From Splendidivirga corallicola (lineage in GTDB: Bacteria; Bacteroidota; Bacteroidia; Cytophagales; Cyclobacteriaceae), in NCBI GenBank assembly GCA_030442035.1, contig JAUJEA010000002.1, positions 372,001-436,000 of the forward strand: a stretch of DNA of 64,000 nt. The letters run 5' to 3'. The notes below the pieces were generated by a model. The model was given only the letters and a program-made list of their open reading frames with translations, was not told where the DNA came from and did not search any database. Position numbers and translations under genes: made by a program. Positions 55,619 through 64,000 of the stretch are shown piece by piece (the stretch's first letter is position 1; each line of letters begins with the position of its first letter).

Positions 55619-57229
55619 ATGACGGTAGAGGTTACATATAATCAGGAGAAGGAACGGGATGAACTGCTCTTTAGTGAAGAGCTTTCTAAGGAAACAGAGA
55701 CTTTCCTTAAGGAAAAGATAGGTTTAAACCAGCACTTTCGTAACCCTAAAAAGTGGTTAGGGGTGAATCATCCTTCATACCGGACATACATCAAAGAACT
55801 AAAATCCGCGCTCCTTAAAGAAAAACCAATTGAATCGGTAGAGCTTCAGCCTTCCTTTTCGCCCTCCGAAGAGAATATTGACAATAACAAGTTCAGCTAT
55901 GTTACCATTTCCTATAACAAAGATGGAACAACCGAATACGACAATTATGTGGTGTTCGACTCTTACAAGAAAGTAGCTGGTTATGTTGCCGAATCGTTTG
56001 GAAAGCAAAAGTTTGGCAGTGCTTATAAAGGAGCCAGCATTTATCCCAGGAACTATAAAAGAAAAGCCAGAACACTCCTAAAGGAAGGGAAAGTAATTGC
56101 CCCTAAAAAAGACGCTCCCTTAGAGGAAATTAAAGAAGCAGGAAAAAATGTAGACCCAAAAGATCTGTCCAAAGCAGCGATACCCCACGGAAAGTCAGAC
56201 TATCTCGATAAGGTCATTGCACACATGCATGATGAATATGCAACCGGCAAGCGGGTCACTAAAGGACAAATAGAAAAGCTGGCCAAGGAGCTTGAAATTC
56301 CGAATATGGGCATCATGTGGGAAATGGTAGAATTAAGCTGGATGCTTTGGTATCGAAATCTATACCGGGACCCCAAACCCTTTGAAAACCGATTGGATAA
56401 AATGATCCACTTCTGGCACAATGTCCAACCCACCTATGCCTACTCTGACAGCTCTAAGGAAATCTACAAGCAATATTCTACCCCCTGCCCTATCAGTGCT
56501 ATTATAGCGCAATACACGGACATGGATAACGCCACTAAGATATTTGAACCAAGTGCCGGAAATGGTTTGCTCCTGGTGGGAGCTGTCCCATCAAAGACCC
56601 ATGCCAATGAGATAGATAAGACAAGGTTGAAGTCATTGGAGTTTGTAGGGTTTGATACCATTACATCCTACAATGCCACCGAGCCATTTCCCGAAAAGTT
56701 AGATAAGACTTTTGACGTTGTGGTCACAAATCCACCGTTCGCCAAATGGGAAGAGGATAAATACGACAAAGAATTTATTGTAGGCAGATACTTCAACAAT
56801 CAAAGGGGACTCGTCCGACACATGCGCTTAGAACACGTAATGAGTGGTTTGGCACTTCACACTATGAAGGATCAAGGGAGAGCAGCGCTCTTAATAATGG
56901 GGCACCAACTCTTTGATGAGAAAGACGGCCTTCTTGGTCGATATCGTCCCTTCTTCAATTGGCTGTTCAGACACTATCATGTGAATGATGTCATCAACAT
57001 GAATTCTTTCAAGCTCTACAACAAGCAAGGGGCTGTGGAAAGGACTATGCTGGTACTTATTTCAGGGAGAAAGAAAAAACCTAAAGGGGCCTCTCCCACC
57101 CAGAAGGAAGCCGCACACTTCCAGGACATAGTTAACAGCTTCCGGGAACTCTGGGAGCGGGTAAAGCCCCATGTAAAGGGCGAATTGGATACAGTAATTA
57201 ACCAGTTAAAAACAGAGTTAAGACAATGA
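55619..57229 (+). CDS. N6-adenine DNA methyltransferase
   Basis: A 536-aa protein. The N-terminal ~200 residues are non-catalytic (includes KFGSAYKGASIYPRNYKRKARTLLKEGK). The catalytic domain has the SAM motif FEPSAGNGLLL (~310) and the NPPF catalytic motif VVVTNPPFAKWEED (~370). The order motif I then NPPF is that of gamma-type N6-adenine enzymes. No restriction endonuclease is adjacent. Its stop overlaps the next gene (ATGA), and the following genes encode a strawberry-notch helicase and an AAA ATPase. A role in protecting element DNA or in an antiphage or anti-restriction complex is inferred. Confidence 0.88.
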   Translation: MTVEVTYNQEKERDELLFSEELSKETETFLKEKIGLNQHFRNPKKWLGVNHPSYRTYIKELKSALLKEKPIESVELQPSFSPSEENIDNNKFSYVTISYNKDGTTEYDNYVVFDSYKKVAGYVAESFGKQKFGSAYKGASIYPRNYKRKARTLLKEGKVIAPKKDAPLEEIKEAGKNVDPKDLSKAAIPHGKSDYLDKVIAHMHDEYATGKRVTKGQIEKLAKELEIPNMGIMWEMVELSWMLWYRNLYRDPKPFENRLDKMIHFWHNVQPTYAYSDSSKEIYKQYSTPCPISAIIAQYTDMDNATKIFEPSAGNGLLLVGAVPSKTHANEIDKTRLKSLEFVGFDTITSYNATEPFPEKLDKTFDVVVTNPPFAKWEEDKYDKEFIVGRYFNNQRGLVRHMRLEHVMSGLALHTMKDQGRAALLIMGHQLFDEKDGLLGRYRPFFNWLFRHYHVNDVINMNSFKLYNKQGAVERTMLVLISGRKKKPKGASPTQKEAAHFQDIVNSFRELWERVKPHVKGELDTVINQLKTELRQ

Positions 57230-57654
57230 TTTTCTACAATAATCAATTAATGAAATCAACTAACCAGCTAAAACTATTCCTGGTTAGCAATCCCATCAAA
57301 TTTGAACGGTATGAGGATCACGAAGCAGCCCTATACATTCAACTTCATGAGTTGATAGAAGATGCAAAAAAAGATAAGGAAGATCCTATTACCTTAATTG
57401 AAGAGTACTTAGGAACCACTTACAATTTGGGGGATTCAGACAATGAAATCGCCTCATTTCTTTTCCAGACAGGAGAAATGATGTCAGCACTAAACGTGCT
57501 TAAAGAAAACTGGCACGCCCTTGATGAAAGTATTCCTGGTGATTCCCTGATGTACGGTGGTGTAAGTAAGGAAGAAGCAACCCAAATATTCTCTCAACTA
57601 AGCTTGAGAACCTACCTGGAAGCATTAGTAGCAATTTCAAATGACCATGAGTGA
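57226..57654 (+). CDS. Small acidic hypothetical protein in the module
   Basis: A 142-aa helical acidic protein (FERYEDHEAALYIQLHELIEDAKKDKEDPITLIEEYLGTTYNLGDSDNEIASFLFQ). ATG 57226 overlaps the methyltransferase stop; ATG 57250 is an alternative start. It also overlaps the helicase start, so it is translationally locked between the two enzymes. Probably an adaptor subunit, by position only. Confidence 0.62.
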   Translation: MIFYNNQLMKSTNQLKLFLVSNPIKFERYEDHEAALYIQLHELIEDAKKDKEDPITLIEEYLGTTYNLGDSDNEIASFLFQTGEMMSALNVLKENWHALDESIPGDSLMYGGVSKEEATQIFSQLSLRTYLEALVAISNDHE

Positions 57655-60600
57655 ACAGCAGCTAACGATAGAAAAGGATGAGTTTGTGCAGGATGCCCAG
57701 CAGGTGCAGGCGATGGCTTCACAGGAAAGTGAATTAGTGGAGTACATTCCCAAATCCAAAGCCCCGTACCGGCTGAATACCTTGATACCCCGAAACATGG
57801 CTTTTGAGGTGCAAAAGGCATTGAACGGAGTAGTCAAGAAAAGCGGAAATATAGATAATTACGTCCGCAATCACCTGAAGTACAAAACAACGGAAGACCT
57901 TTGGAAAGGACTAGGAGCCGAACAGGTTGATTCAGTCGCTCTTTATCTCAATCAGTTCCACAGAGAACAAGGTATCATCATAGCGGATCAGACCGGAATC
58001 GGTAAAGGGAGGCAAGCAGCTTCGGTAATCAGACATGCTATTCTCAATGGGTACATGCCTGTTTTCTTTACTCGCAAGCCCGACCTGTTTACCGATATGT
58101 ACCGTGACCTAAAGAACATCGGATATGGAAACATCAATCCCTTCATTGTCAATACCGACAAAGATGCGAGGGTAAAAGATGCGGATGGCAATGTGGTTTT
58201 TAGTCCCCTTTCCAGTTCAGAGCAATACAATACATTGACGGAGGAATATCAGGTTCCGACAGATAGTACCGAATCAAAAGAATGGCATAAGCGGATTGGT
58301 AGAAACCTGCCAGATCCCCAGGAAGTTCCGACTATCACGCTTATTGATACGGTTGACCATGTTCCAGGTGAATATGATGTGGTTTTCACAACCTACTCCC
58401 AAATACAGGCCGCTCATGTATTCAAAAGGCTTTGGTTAGCAAAGGTGGTTGCCTCCGGTGTGGAAGGCAGCAAGAAGTTTAAACCTGTTGTGTTTATCCT
58501 GGACGAATCACATATGGCCGGAGGCTTTGACAGCATTATTGGTACATGGATGCGTGACGTACTTCCCCAGGCAAAGGCTTGTTGCTATTTAAGTGCCACA
58601 TTCGCCAAGTACCCCGAGGTGATGCCCCTGTATGCCAGGAAAACCGCTATTCAGGAAGCCAGGCAGGACGAAGGGAATTTTGTTGGGGCGATGCTCAGGG
58701 GCGGATTAGCCCTACAGGAAATCGTGGCAAGTAACCTGGCTGAAAGCGGACAGCTCATAAGAAGACAACGATCCAATGAAGGGATCAAAGTGGATTATAT
58801 CACCCTGGACAAAGAACCTGAACGATCCAAGAACCGGGATCGCGTGAACCGGATTGTCCGCCTGATGAATGAGGTGGTCAGGTTCGAGGAAGATTACATT
58901 ACACCTTATTTGGGTGAACTTCATGCCAGGGCAAAAGCAGATGGTGAACATCTAAAGCAACGCCCGCGAAGTTTAGGGGTAAAACAGTCTCCTTACTTTT
59001 CAAGAGTATTTAACATCGTTGACCAGTTGCTTTTCAGCTTAAAGGTTGAAGAAGTGGCAAAACAGGCTATTAATCTGCTCAATGAGGATAAAAAGGTCGT
59101 GGTAGCATTCAAAAGCACGATGGGAGCCTTTCTTAATGACCTGAACCTGAAGAGCGGAGATGTGATCCTGCCTGAGCAAATGGATTTTGCCCGAACGCTC
59201 ATTAAGGGACTCGATAGTGTACTTTCCTTTAATTACACTGATATAGAGAATAAAAAGTCAAGAATGGTAATTGACCTTGACCAGTTGCACCCTCTGGCCA
59301 GGGAAAGGTATGAGGAAATCAAAAAGGCCATGTGGGCAGAAAGTACAGGTCTTTCAATCTCACCCATAGATGTTTTCATTCATTCGCTGGAGTCTGCCAC
59401 CAAAGGGAAGGAATTAGGCGGGCATGATGGCAGCAACTTTCGGGTTGGAGAAGTCACGGGCAGAAACCAGCGGGTCAGGCTTGGTGATGATACGATCGTA
59501 GAAAGCTTTCGATCGGACACAGAGAAATCCTTTAGGCTTTTCAACAGTGGTGAGCTGGATGTTTTACTTATCAACCAGAGTGGCAGTACAGGATCCTCTG
59601 CACACGCCTCAGTTGACTTCCAGGACCAGCGTATTCGGGCAATGATCATCCATCAATTTGAGCTGGATATCAATGTAGAGGTTCAAAAAAGAGGACGCAT
59701 TAATAGGACAGGTCAGGTAGCCTTACCGGAATACTACTACATGGTGTCGGATATTCCAGCCGAGCAGCGATTAATGACCATGTTAAAGGGTAAGCTAAAA
59801 TCTCTGGATGCCAATACCACTGCATCGCAAAAGACCAGTGATGATACGCTGAAATCCCCTGATTTCTTCAATAAATACGGTGATACGGTTGCCTGGACCT
59901 GGATTCGTGAAAATCCAGCCATGAAAGAGAAGTTGGGCTATCCAACCTTTCACAGGGAAAACGATAAAAATGGTACAAGATGGGTGGATAACGATAGCAA
60001 AGACGGAGCAATTAAACAGGTAACCGGACGTGCAGGCTTACTTGAAGTTGCCGACCAGGAAGTAGTTTACCAGGAACTTTTACAACGTTATGAATACCAG
60101 ATCCAATATGAAAAGCAGAGCGGTACTTATGACCTGGAGACTGAATTTTTACCCCTGGATGCTGAAATTAAGAAACGTTATCTGTTTAAGAAAGGAACAG
60201 GTGGAAACACCCCGTTTGCAAAGGATACGATTCGGGATGAGTCGATTGTCAACAACCTGAAACGTCCTTACACCAAAGATGAGATTGATAAGATCCTGGT
60301 TGATCAATTGCAAGACAAAAAGCCTAAACAAGTTCAACTGAAATTGGTCAACGAAATCAAAGAAAAGTACCCAAAGCTGGTTGAAGACAGGCAGGAAGAA
60401 CGTCAAAAAACCATTGCCAAACTGGAAAAGGAATTGGAGGAAATGCCAGCTCCGGGCAGTGGGACAGATACCGAAGAGAACGACAAGATTGAGCGAAACA
60501 GAGAAAGGCTTCAGGACTTAGTTTCAACAAAAAAAGACAGCCTTCAGCGATACGTTGAAGAACTGAAATACATTGGAAGTGAGATATTGAAAGCCATCCA

Positions 60601-61903
60601 ATATTGGGAGATTGGCCAGGTAGTATCCGTTCCGATATTGGGTTCTTACAAATCAAGTTTAGGCATCTATCTGGGGGTAAACATTAAAAAGTCAGTCAGC
60701 AATCCTTATACCCTTGGAAATATCAGTTTACGTTTTGCAGTAGTTGACTCCCGGAGAATGGTGGAATATCGTCTATCCGGTGATGAAAGAGCAGCTATCA
60801 GTGTCATTTACACAGGTTCAAATGGTTTAACCGAAGATGAGAAAAAGAACGTCCTGACCAATTGGAATGAGTTGGTCAAAGAGGCTTCAGCCAAACGTGA
60901 AAAACGGCACATCCTTACTGAAAATATTGTGGCTGGTTCCAATCTGATAGGTTCCCTAAACAAGCTCATCAAATACAATACGCTGGATGGTGTGATTAAA
61001 AATGGAATCATGCTGCACCGGGACTATGGCAAAGAAGGGGAAGACCGCAACGCCTTGCTTCCCATTTCTGAAGCCAAATCCCATATCGAAGGATTAGCCG
61101 TAGATGGCATTTTTTCAGATCACCAGGTTAGGGTCAGGTTCAAAAGATTAGGGACAAACCTGTTTCAGGTCCTGATAGAGAAAAAGGGGAACTTCCAAAT
61201 CTTCACAAGCGATCGGTTCAGGACTTTGATTGAAAGAGCCGAAGGTCAAAGCCAGGATGAGACTCCCGATTTTGTTCAGAATGCCGGAGATATGACCGGG
61301 GTAGTTCATCAAAAGAACCTGGGATTGTTTTTGGAAAGATTGGATGAACACGGATTGCAATTTCTGGGTGAAGCAAAGGAATTAGAAGATTGGGAAATCG
61401 AAAATGAAGAAGACTGGAATGCTAAAACTGCACGAAAAGGCACATTCAAATATGAGTTGGGCAGACCTTACGGGCAAGGAAGTAATCCAACCACTTCATT
61501 TGTTGATTACCAGGAACCGACTAGTCAATATCCTCACGGAGTGGTAGTCTATGACCGGCCATTAAATGATAAAGAGAAATACAGCTACTCACTGATCCCG
61601 GTCTACAATAATGCCGAAGAACCTTACCAGTCCTGGAAAGCGATAACGCTGAAATCTGCCATTAAGGATGATTTTATCAAAGCTGTGGAAGAGGCCAGGG
61701 ACATGAGGCTCAATGATGCTTTGCTTCACCTGGGATTCTTCATTACCAACAACCCGCATGAAGATGGCAACCCTGAATTTGTATTTGGAAGATTCATGGA
61801 AGAAGAGCTTGGAAGAGCAGCTTTTGAAGATATGCTATGGGTGATTGCACCCATTGATGAATTGATTGAAAAACTGAGAATCGAATTAGAGAAAACGACC
61901 TGA
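57641..61903 (+). CDS. Strawberry-notch-type (SNO) superfamily 2 helicase-like ATPase
   Basis: A 1420-aa protein (ATG 57641; ATG 57647 also possible). Walker A is in GIIIADQTGIGKGRQAASVI (~111-130), the DEAH-type box is VFILDESHMAGG (~285-295), and motif III is CYLSATFAKYP. The SNO-specific C-terminal helicase lobe has the ITGRNQ-like VTGRNQRVRLG and INQSGSTGSSAHAS ... VQKRGRINRTGQV (~600-690). A coiled coil lies at ~920-985. The remaining ~430 residues include a beta-rich region (VVSVPILGSYKSSLGIYLGVNI). Phage and plasmid relatives occur with N6-methyltransferases, as in DarB-like and polyvalent proteins (family knowledge). Likely a DNA translocase working with the methyltransferase. Confidence 0.9.
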   Translation: MTMSEQQLTIEKDEFVQDAQQVQAMASQESELVEYIPKSKAPYRLNTLIPRNMAFEVQKALNGVVKKSGNIDNYVRNHLKYKTTEDLWKGLGAEQVDSVALYLNQFHREQGIIIADQTGIGKGRQAASVIRHAILNGYMPVFFTRKPDLFTDMYRDLKNIGYGNINPFIVNTDKDARVKDADGNVVFSPLSSSEQYNTLTEEYQVPTDSTESKEWHKRIGRNLPDPQEVPTITLIDTVDHVPGEYDVVFTTYSQIQAAHVFKRLWLAKVVASGVEGSKKFKPVVFILDESHMAGGFDSIIGTWMRDVLPQAKACCYLSATFAKYPEVMPLYARKTAIQEARQDEGNFVGAMLRGGLALQEIVASNLAESGQLIRRQRSNEGIKVDYITLDKEPERSKNRDRVNRIVRLMNEVVRFEEDYITPYLGELHARAKADGEHLKQRPRSLGVKQSPYFSRVFNIVDQLLFSLKVEEVAKQAINLLNEDKKVVVAFKSTMGAFLNDLNLKSGDVILPEQMDFARTLIKGLDSVLSFNYTDIENKKSRMVIDLDQLHPLARERYEEIKKAMWAESTGLSISPIDVFIHSLESATKGKELGGHDGSNFRVGEVTGRNQRVRLGDDTIVESFRSDTEKSFRLFNSGELDVLLINQSGSTGSSAHASVDFQDQRIRAMIIHQFELDINVEVQKRGRINRTGQVALPEYYYMVSDIPAEQRLMTMLKGKLKSLDANTTASQKTSDDTLKSPDFFNKYGDTVAWTWIRENPAMKEKLGYPTFHRENDKNGTRWVDNDSKDGAIKQVTGRAGLLEVADQEVVYQELLQRYEYQIQYEKQSGTYDLETEFLPLDAEIKKRYLFKKGTGGNTPFAKDTIRDESIVNNLKRPYTKDEIDKILVDQLQDKKPKQVQLKLVNEIKEKYPKLVEDRQEERQKTIAKLEKELEEMPAPGSGTDTEENDKIERNRERLQDLVSTKKDSLQRYVEELKYIGSEILKAIQYWEIGQVVSVPILGSYKSSLGIYLGVNIKKSVSNPYTLGNISLRFAVVDSRRMVEYRLSGDERAAISVIYTGSNGLTEDEKKNVLTNWNELVKEASAKREKRHILTENIVAGSNLIGSLNKLIKYNTLDGVIKNGIMLHRDYGKEGEDRNALLPISEAKSHIEGLAVDGIFSDHQVRVRFKRLGTNLFQVLIEKKGNFQIFTSDRFRTLIERAEGQSQDETPDFVQNAGDMTGVVHQKNLGLFLERLDEHGLQFLGEAKELEDWEIENEEDWNAKTARKGTFKYELGRPYGQGSNPTTSFVDYQEPTSQYPHGVVVYDRPLNDKEKYSYSLIPVYNNAEEPYQSWKAITLKSAIKDDFIKAVEEARDMRLNDALLHLGFFITNNPHEDGNPEFVFGRFMEEELGRAAFEDMLWVIAPIDELIEKLRIELEKTT

Positions 61904-61904
61904 T

Positions 61905-62840
61905 ATGAGGCTGGACATACCGGAAATTAAACAGATCCCCAACTTCATGAAAATACTGGATGATCTGAGTGTGGGAAATAATGTGTTCCTGGTCGGATCG
62001 GCAGGAACCGGAAAGACCACATTAGGTGAAAAAGTGGCCTATGCCCTGTTTGACAGAAAGGAAAATGATGGCAAGAATTTGCCATACTCCATTATCAATT
62101 GCAACCAGTGGACTTCACCCATAGACATCAAAGGAGGGCAAACTATCGAAGGGTACAAAGAGGGCGCTTTGATTGAAGCCTGGAGGGATGGGAAAGTGCT
62201 GATTTTAGATGAAATGCCAAAATTGGATGCCAACACAGCAGGTATTCTGAATGATGCCCTGGCTAAAACCGCGAAAGGAGATGCCATCATCTTCAACGGG
62301 CTGAACAACCCGATCAAAAAGCACCGGGACTTTGGATGTATCGCCACGGGAAACACCTTTGGAAAAGGGGCAAGTGGTAACTACGTGGGTAACAACAAAC
62401 AAGATGCATCACTCCTGGACCGTTTTAGCGGATGCGTTTACCGGATCGGATTTAATGAAACACTGGAAAGGCAATTGATCTACCCTGCGGTCGTGGAAAT
62501 GTGCCTGAAGATTCGGAAAGCAATCTTACAGGATGAAGGGAAAGATGATGATGATACGGAGGACATCATGACCCTTCGTACAATGCTTAATATCCAAAGA
62601 GCTTATGAGCTGGAGATGTTACGGGAAACCGGACTGAAACACCATCGGGGTAAGCCGGTTCGCAAAATGATAAACGGTAAGACAGCAAAGGATGCTTTTG
62701 AGAGCTACTTCCTGGTCATGAACCGAGACAAAGCCAACAAGATCAAAGAACAGGTTGATATGGAAAGCTTCTACAATTCCTATCGAGGTAAGAACGAAAA
62801 AGACGAATTCATAGAGGAATACAAAAGACGAATTGGTTGA
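61905..62840 (+). CDS. MoxR/CbbQ-like AAA+ ATPase
   Basis: A 311-aa protein with Walker A GSAGTGKTT (31-39), Walker B VLILDEMPKLD (~97), sensor 1 IATGNTFG (~146) and an arginine-finger region LLDRFSG (~172), so it should be active. MoxR-type ATPases remodel protein complexes with a VWA-domain partner; the next gene may be that partner. It starts one base after the helicase stop. Confidence 0.88.
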   Translation: MRLDIPEIKQIPNFMKILDDLSVGNNVFLVGSAGTGKTTLGEKVAYALFDRKENDGKNLPYSIINCNQWTSPIDIKGGQTIEGYKEGALIEAWRDGKVLILDEMPKLDANTAGILNDALAKTAKGDAIIFNGLNNPIKKHRDFGCIATGNTFGKGASGNYVGNNKQDASLLDRFSGCVYRIGFNETLERQLIYPAVVEMCLKIRKAILQDEGKDDDDTEDIMTLRTMLNIQRAYELEMLRETGLKHHRGKPVRKMINGKTAKDAFESYFLVMNRDKANKIKEQVDMESFYNSYRGKNEKDEFIEEYKRRIG

Positions 62841-63871
62841 TAATTCCCAGGAAAAATAGCGTCACTATCAGAGGTACCGGGTCGGGTCAAATAAAATTTA
62901 ACTACCTCATTTTCGATAGTGTCGGTCAGTTCAATGAATTTGTAGACCATGAGTCCAAATCTTTGAGCGACCACAATTTTGAGATATTGAAAGGGGTAAA
63001 TGCCGGAACTCTATCAAAGATTAACAATCGGTCCGAATGGTATGGGCTTCCGGTTCCTGACAGTATAGACGAACTAGACCGTCACAATAGCTTTTTGGGA
63101 ATCGAATTACTGAAGCAGATCAAGCCCAAAATAGAACGGCATCTATCTGACTACTTACGCTACCTGGAGTCTTATATCATGCCCAAACCAAAAGTAAGCT
63201 ACAATGACAGAGGCTTGGGTATGTTCTCATTTGACAGGGCTACAATGGGTTTGTATCAATCGGGAAAGATAGCGCTTGGCAATCCAATAGAAAAAACTGC
63301 AGCACAGATCAACATTGAACTTGGAAGGGACAAGATCAACACCAGGATTAAAAAGGTCTATGCCTTTTTTGAGCATAAGGAAAAGACCTACCCTTCCATT
63401 CGTCTATTTCTTATGGTTGGAGCAAATGCCGATGTGCAGGGAAGTGACCTGCTCTATGTCGGGTTAGCGTGTGCAGAGCTGGTGGAATTCCTGGAAATAA
63501 GAGGTGTGGCAGTAGAAGTTAATGTCCTCATTGGTTCAGCCTTTCACAACCAGGTGTGCCTGGCATCTGTGAGAGTCAAAAGATTCCAGGACAAAACCGA
63601 CAAAAATCTTTTGCTCCTTCTAAGCTCTGATCCCAGGTACTTCAGATACAGAGGCTTCAAGGCCCTTATTGCATTGAGTAATTATTTCGGTCTCAAAATA
63701 CCCAATGGGCTTGGAAGATTAAAAGAAAGCATGGGAAAAAGGTTTGTCTCTGCCCTTGACCCCAAAGGCTTTGTATTCGAGCAGAGCTATTCCCTGAAGA
63801 GTGCTGCGAAGGAAGTGAAACGAATCATCGATACCTACAAAACCCGATTGGACGATGCGAAAAAAGGTTAG
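62837..63871 (+). CDS. Uncharacterised protein, possible VWA-like partner of the AAA ATPase
   Basis: A 344-aa protein beginning at TTG 62837, overlapping the ATPase stop (TTGATAA). It contains YGLPVPDSIDELDRHNSF early, then a Rossmann-like alternation YPSIRLFLMVGANADVQGSDLLYVGLACAELVEFLEIRGVAVEVNVLIG (~185-235) that recalls a VWA strand-helix order. It lacks an intact DxSxS metal site. Similar proteins occur in phages beside MoxR ATPases (memory, not checked). Confidence 0.6.
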   Translation: MIIPRKNSVTIRGTGSGQIKFNYLIFDSVGQFNEFVDHESKSLSDHNFEILKGVNAGTLSKINNRSEWYGLPVPDSIDELDRHNSFLGIELLKQIKPKIERHLSDYLRYLESYIMPKPKVSYNDRGLGMFSFDRATMGLYQSGKIALGNPIEKTAAQINIELGRDKINTRIKKVYAFFEHKEKTYPSIRLFLMVGANADVQGSDLLYVGLACAELVEFLEIRGVAVEVNVLIGSAFHNQVCLASVRVKRFQDKTDKNLLLLLSSDPRYFRYRGFKALIALSNYFGLKIPNGLGRLKESMGKRFVSALDPKGFVFEQSYSLKSAAKEVKRIIDTYKTRLDDAKKG

Positions 63872-64000
63872 CTGCCGAGTGATAAATAAAATGATGGATA
63901 AAGCCATCGAGATCAATAAAAGGTGTCCTGAAGAGTGCCGGGACTTCAGTATTATGATTTCAAATATGAGGAAAGGGACACTTCTACTGCGCTGGACTAC
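63855..64000 (+). CDS. Start of a further gene in the module (3' end outside window)
   Basis: From ATG 63855 an open frame runs to the window edge (MRKKVSCRVINKMMDKAIEI ... RDFSIMISNMRKGTLLLRW). ATG 63891 is an alternative start that avoids most of the overlap with the preceding gene. Too short to identify. Confidence 0.5.
   Translation, partial: MRKKVSCRVINKMMDKAIEINKRCPEECRDFSIMISNMRKGTLLLRWT

Larger units (their letters stand above)
36147..64000 (+). mobile_element. Integrated mobile element in tRNA-Lys (right end outside window)
   Basis: The boundary is the truncated tRNA; 200 bases in is a tyrosine recombinase. The contents differ from the left chromosome: repressor with divergent operon, excisionase-like HTH, SpdB-like membrane proteins, glycosyltransferase, cargo cassettes and a methyltransferase-helicase module. 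No relaxase, conjugation (Tra) or capsid gene lies within the window, so whether it is an ICE, a phage-plasmid or a genomic island is open. Confidence 0.78.

Noticed and set aside
55619-63871. BREX, DISARM or Zorya assignment for the right-hand module
   Set aside because: No PglZ, BrxC, DrmB or MotAB-like (ZorAB) protein is present, and the helicase is of the strawberry-notch type.

Overview
The window looks like a chromosomal stretch of a gliding or marine-type Bacteroidota, most like Cytophagales (inference). Supporting signs are modest GC content, type IX secretion C-terminal domains of type A (M1 peptidase) and type B (1324-aa adhesin), a PorP/SprF partner, a SusC/SusD pair, PadR with prefix-domain FtsX permeases, and a Bacteroidota-style tyrosine recombinase. 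No rRNA gene, CRISPR array or complete tRNA gene was seen.

Left part (1-35 kb, core-like chromosome). Secreted peptidases (M28, M1) and a large BNR/VPS10-type beta-propeller protein are followed by a MaoC hydratase, a secreted alpha/beta hydrolase and trpS. A BlaI/M56 (BlaR1-like) pair sits beside a lipoprotein with the same Glu/His-rich tail, and both promoters carry the same palindromic operators. A decayed stretch with a relic of an M14 peptidase gene precedes the T9SS adhesin plus PorP/SprF pair. Next come an M14 carboxypeptidase and a SusD-SusC-dehydrogenase operon under an AraC regulator, which suggests peptide or amino-acid uptake. A small accessory patch holds a broken PD-(D/E)XK-like nuclease gene and a Doc (Fic) toxin with an HTH partner. 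A PadR-permease-permease operon closes this part.

Right part (about 36.15 kb to the window end): an integrated mobile element. Its left end is a 3' fragment of a tRNA-Lys(TTT) gene, cut at the anticodon loop, with a second more decayed copy just outside. A tyrosine recombinase follows. Then come a divergently transcribed XRE repressor with repeated operator motifs, and a tightly packed + strand operon (40.0-45.3 kb) of HTH proteins, unknown proteins and a glycosyltransferase. Two paralogous four-helix membrane proteins ending in a C2H2 zinc finger lie near its start and end. From 45.4 to 54.5 kb there is cassette-like cargo on the minus strand (envelope proteins, lipoproteins, a TPR protein) bounded by direct repeats and fragments of one duplicated gene. 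From 55.6 kb to the end, overlapping + strand genes encode an N6-adenine methyltransferase, a small acidic protein, a 1420-aa strawberry-notch-type helicase, a MoxR/CbbQ-like AAA+ ATPase, a possible VWA-like partner and the start of one more gene. This is the best candidate for a poorly described system. The other end of the element and the intact tRNA lie outside the window.
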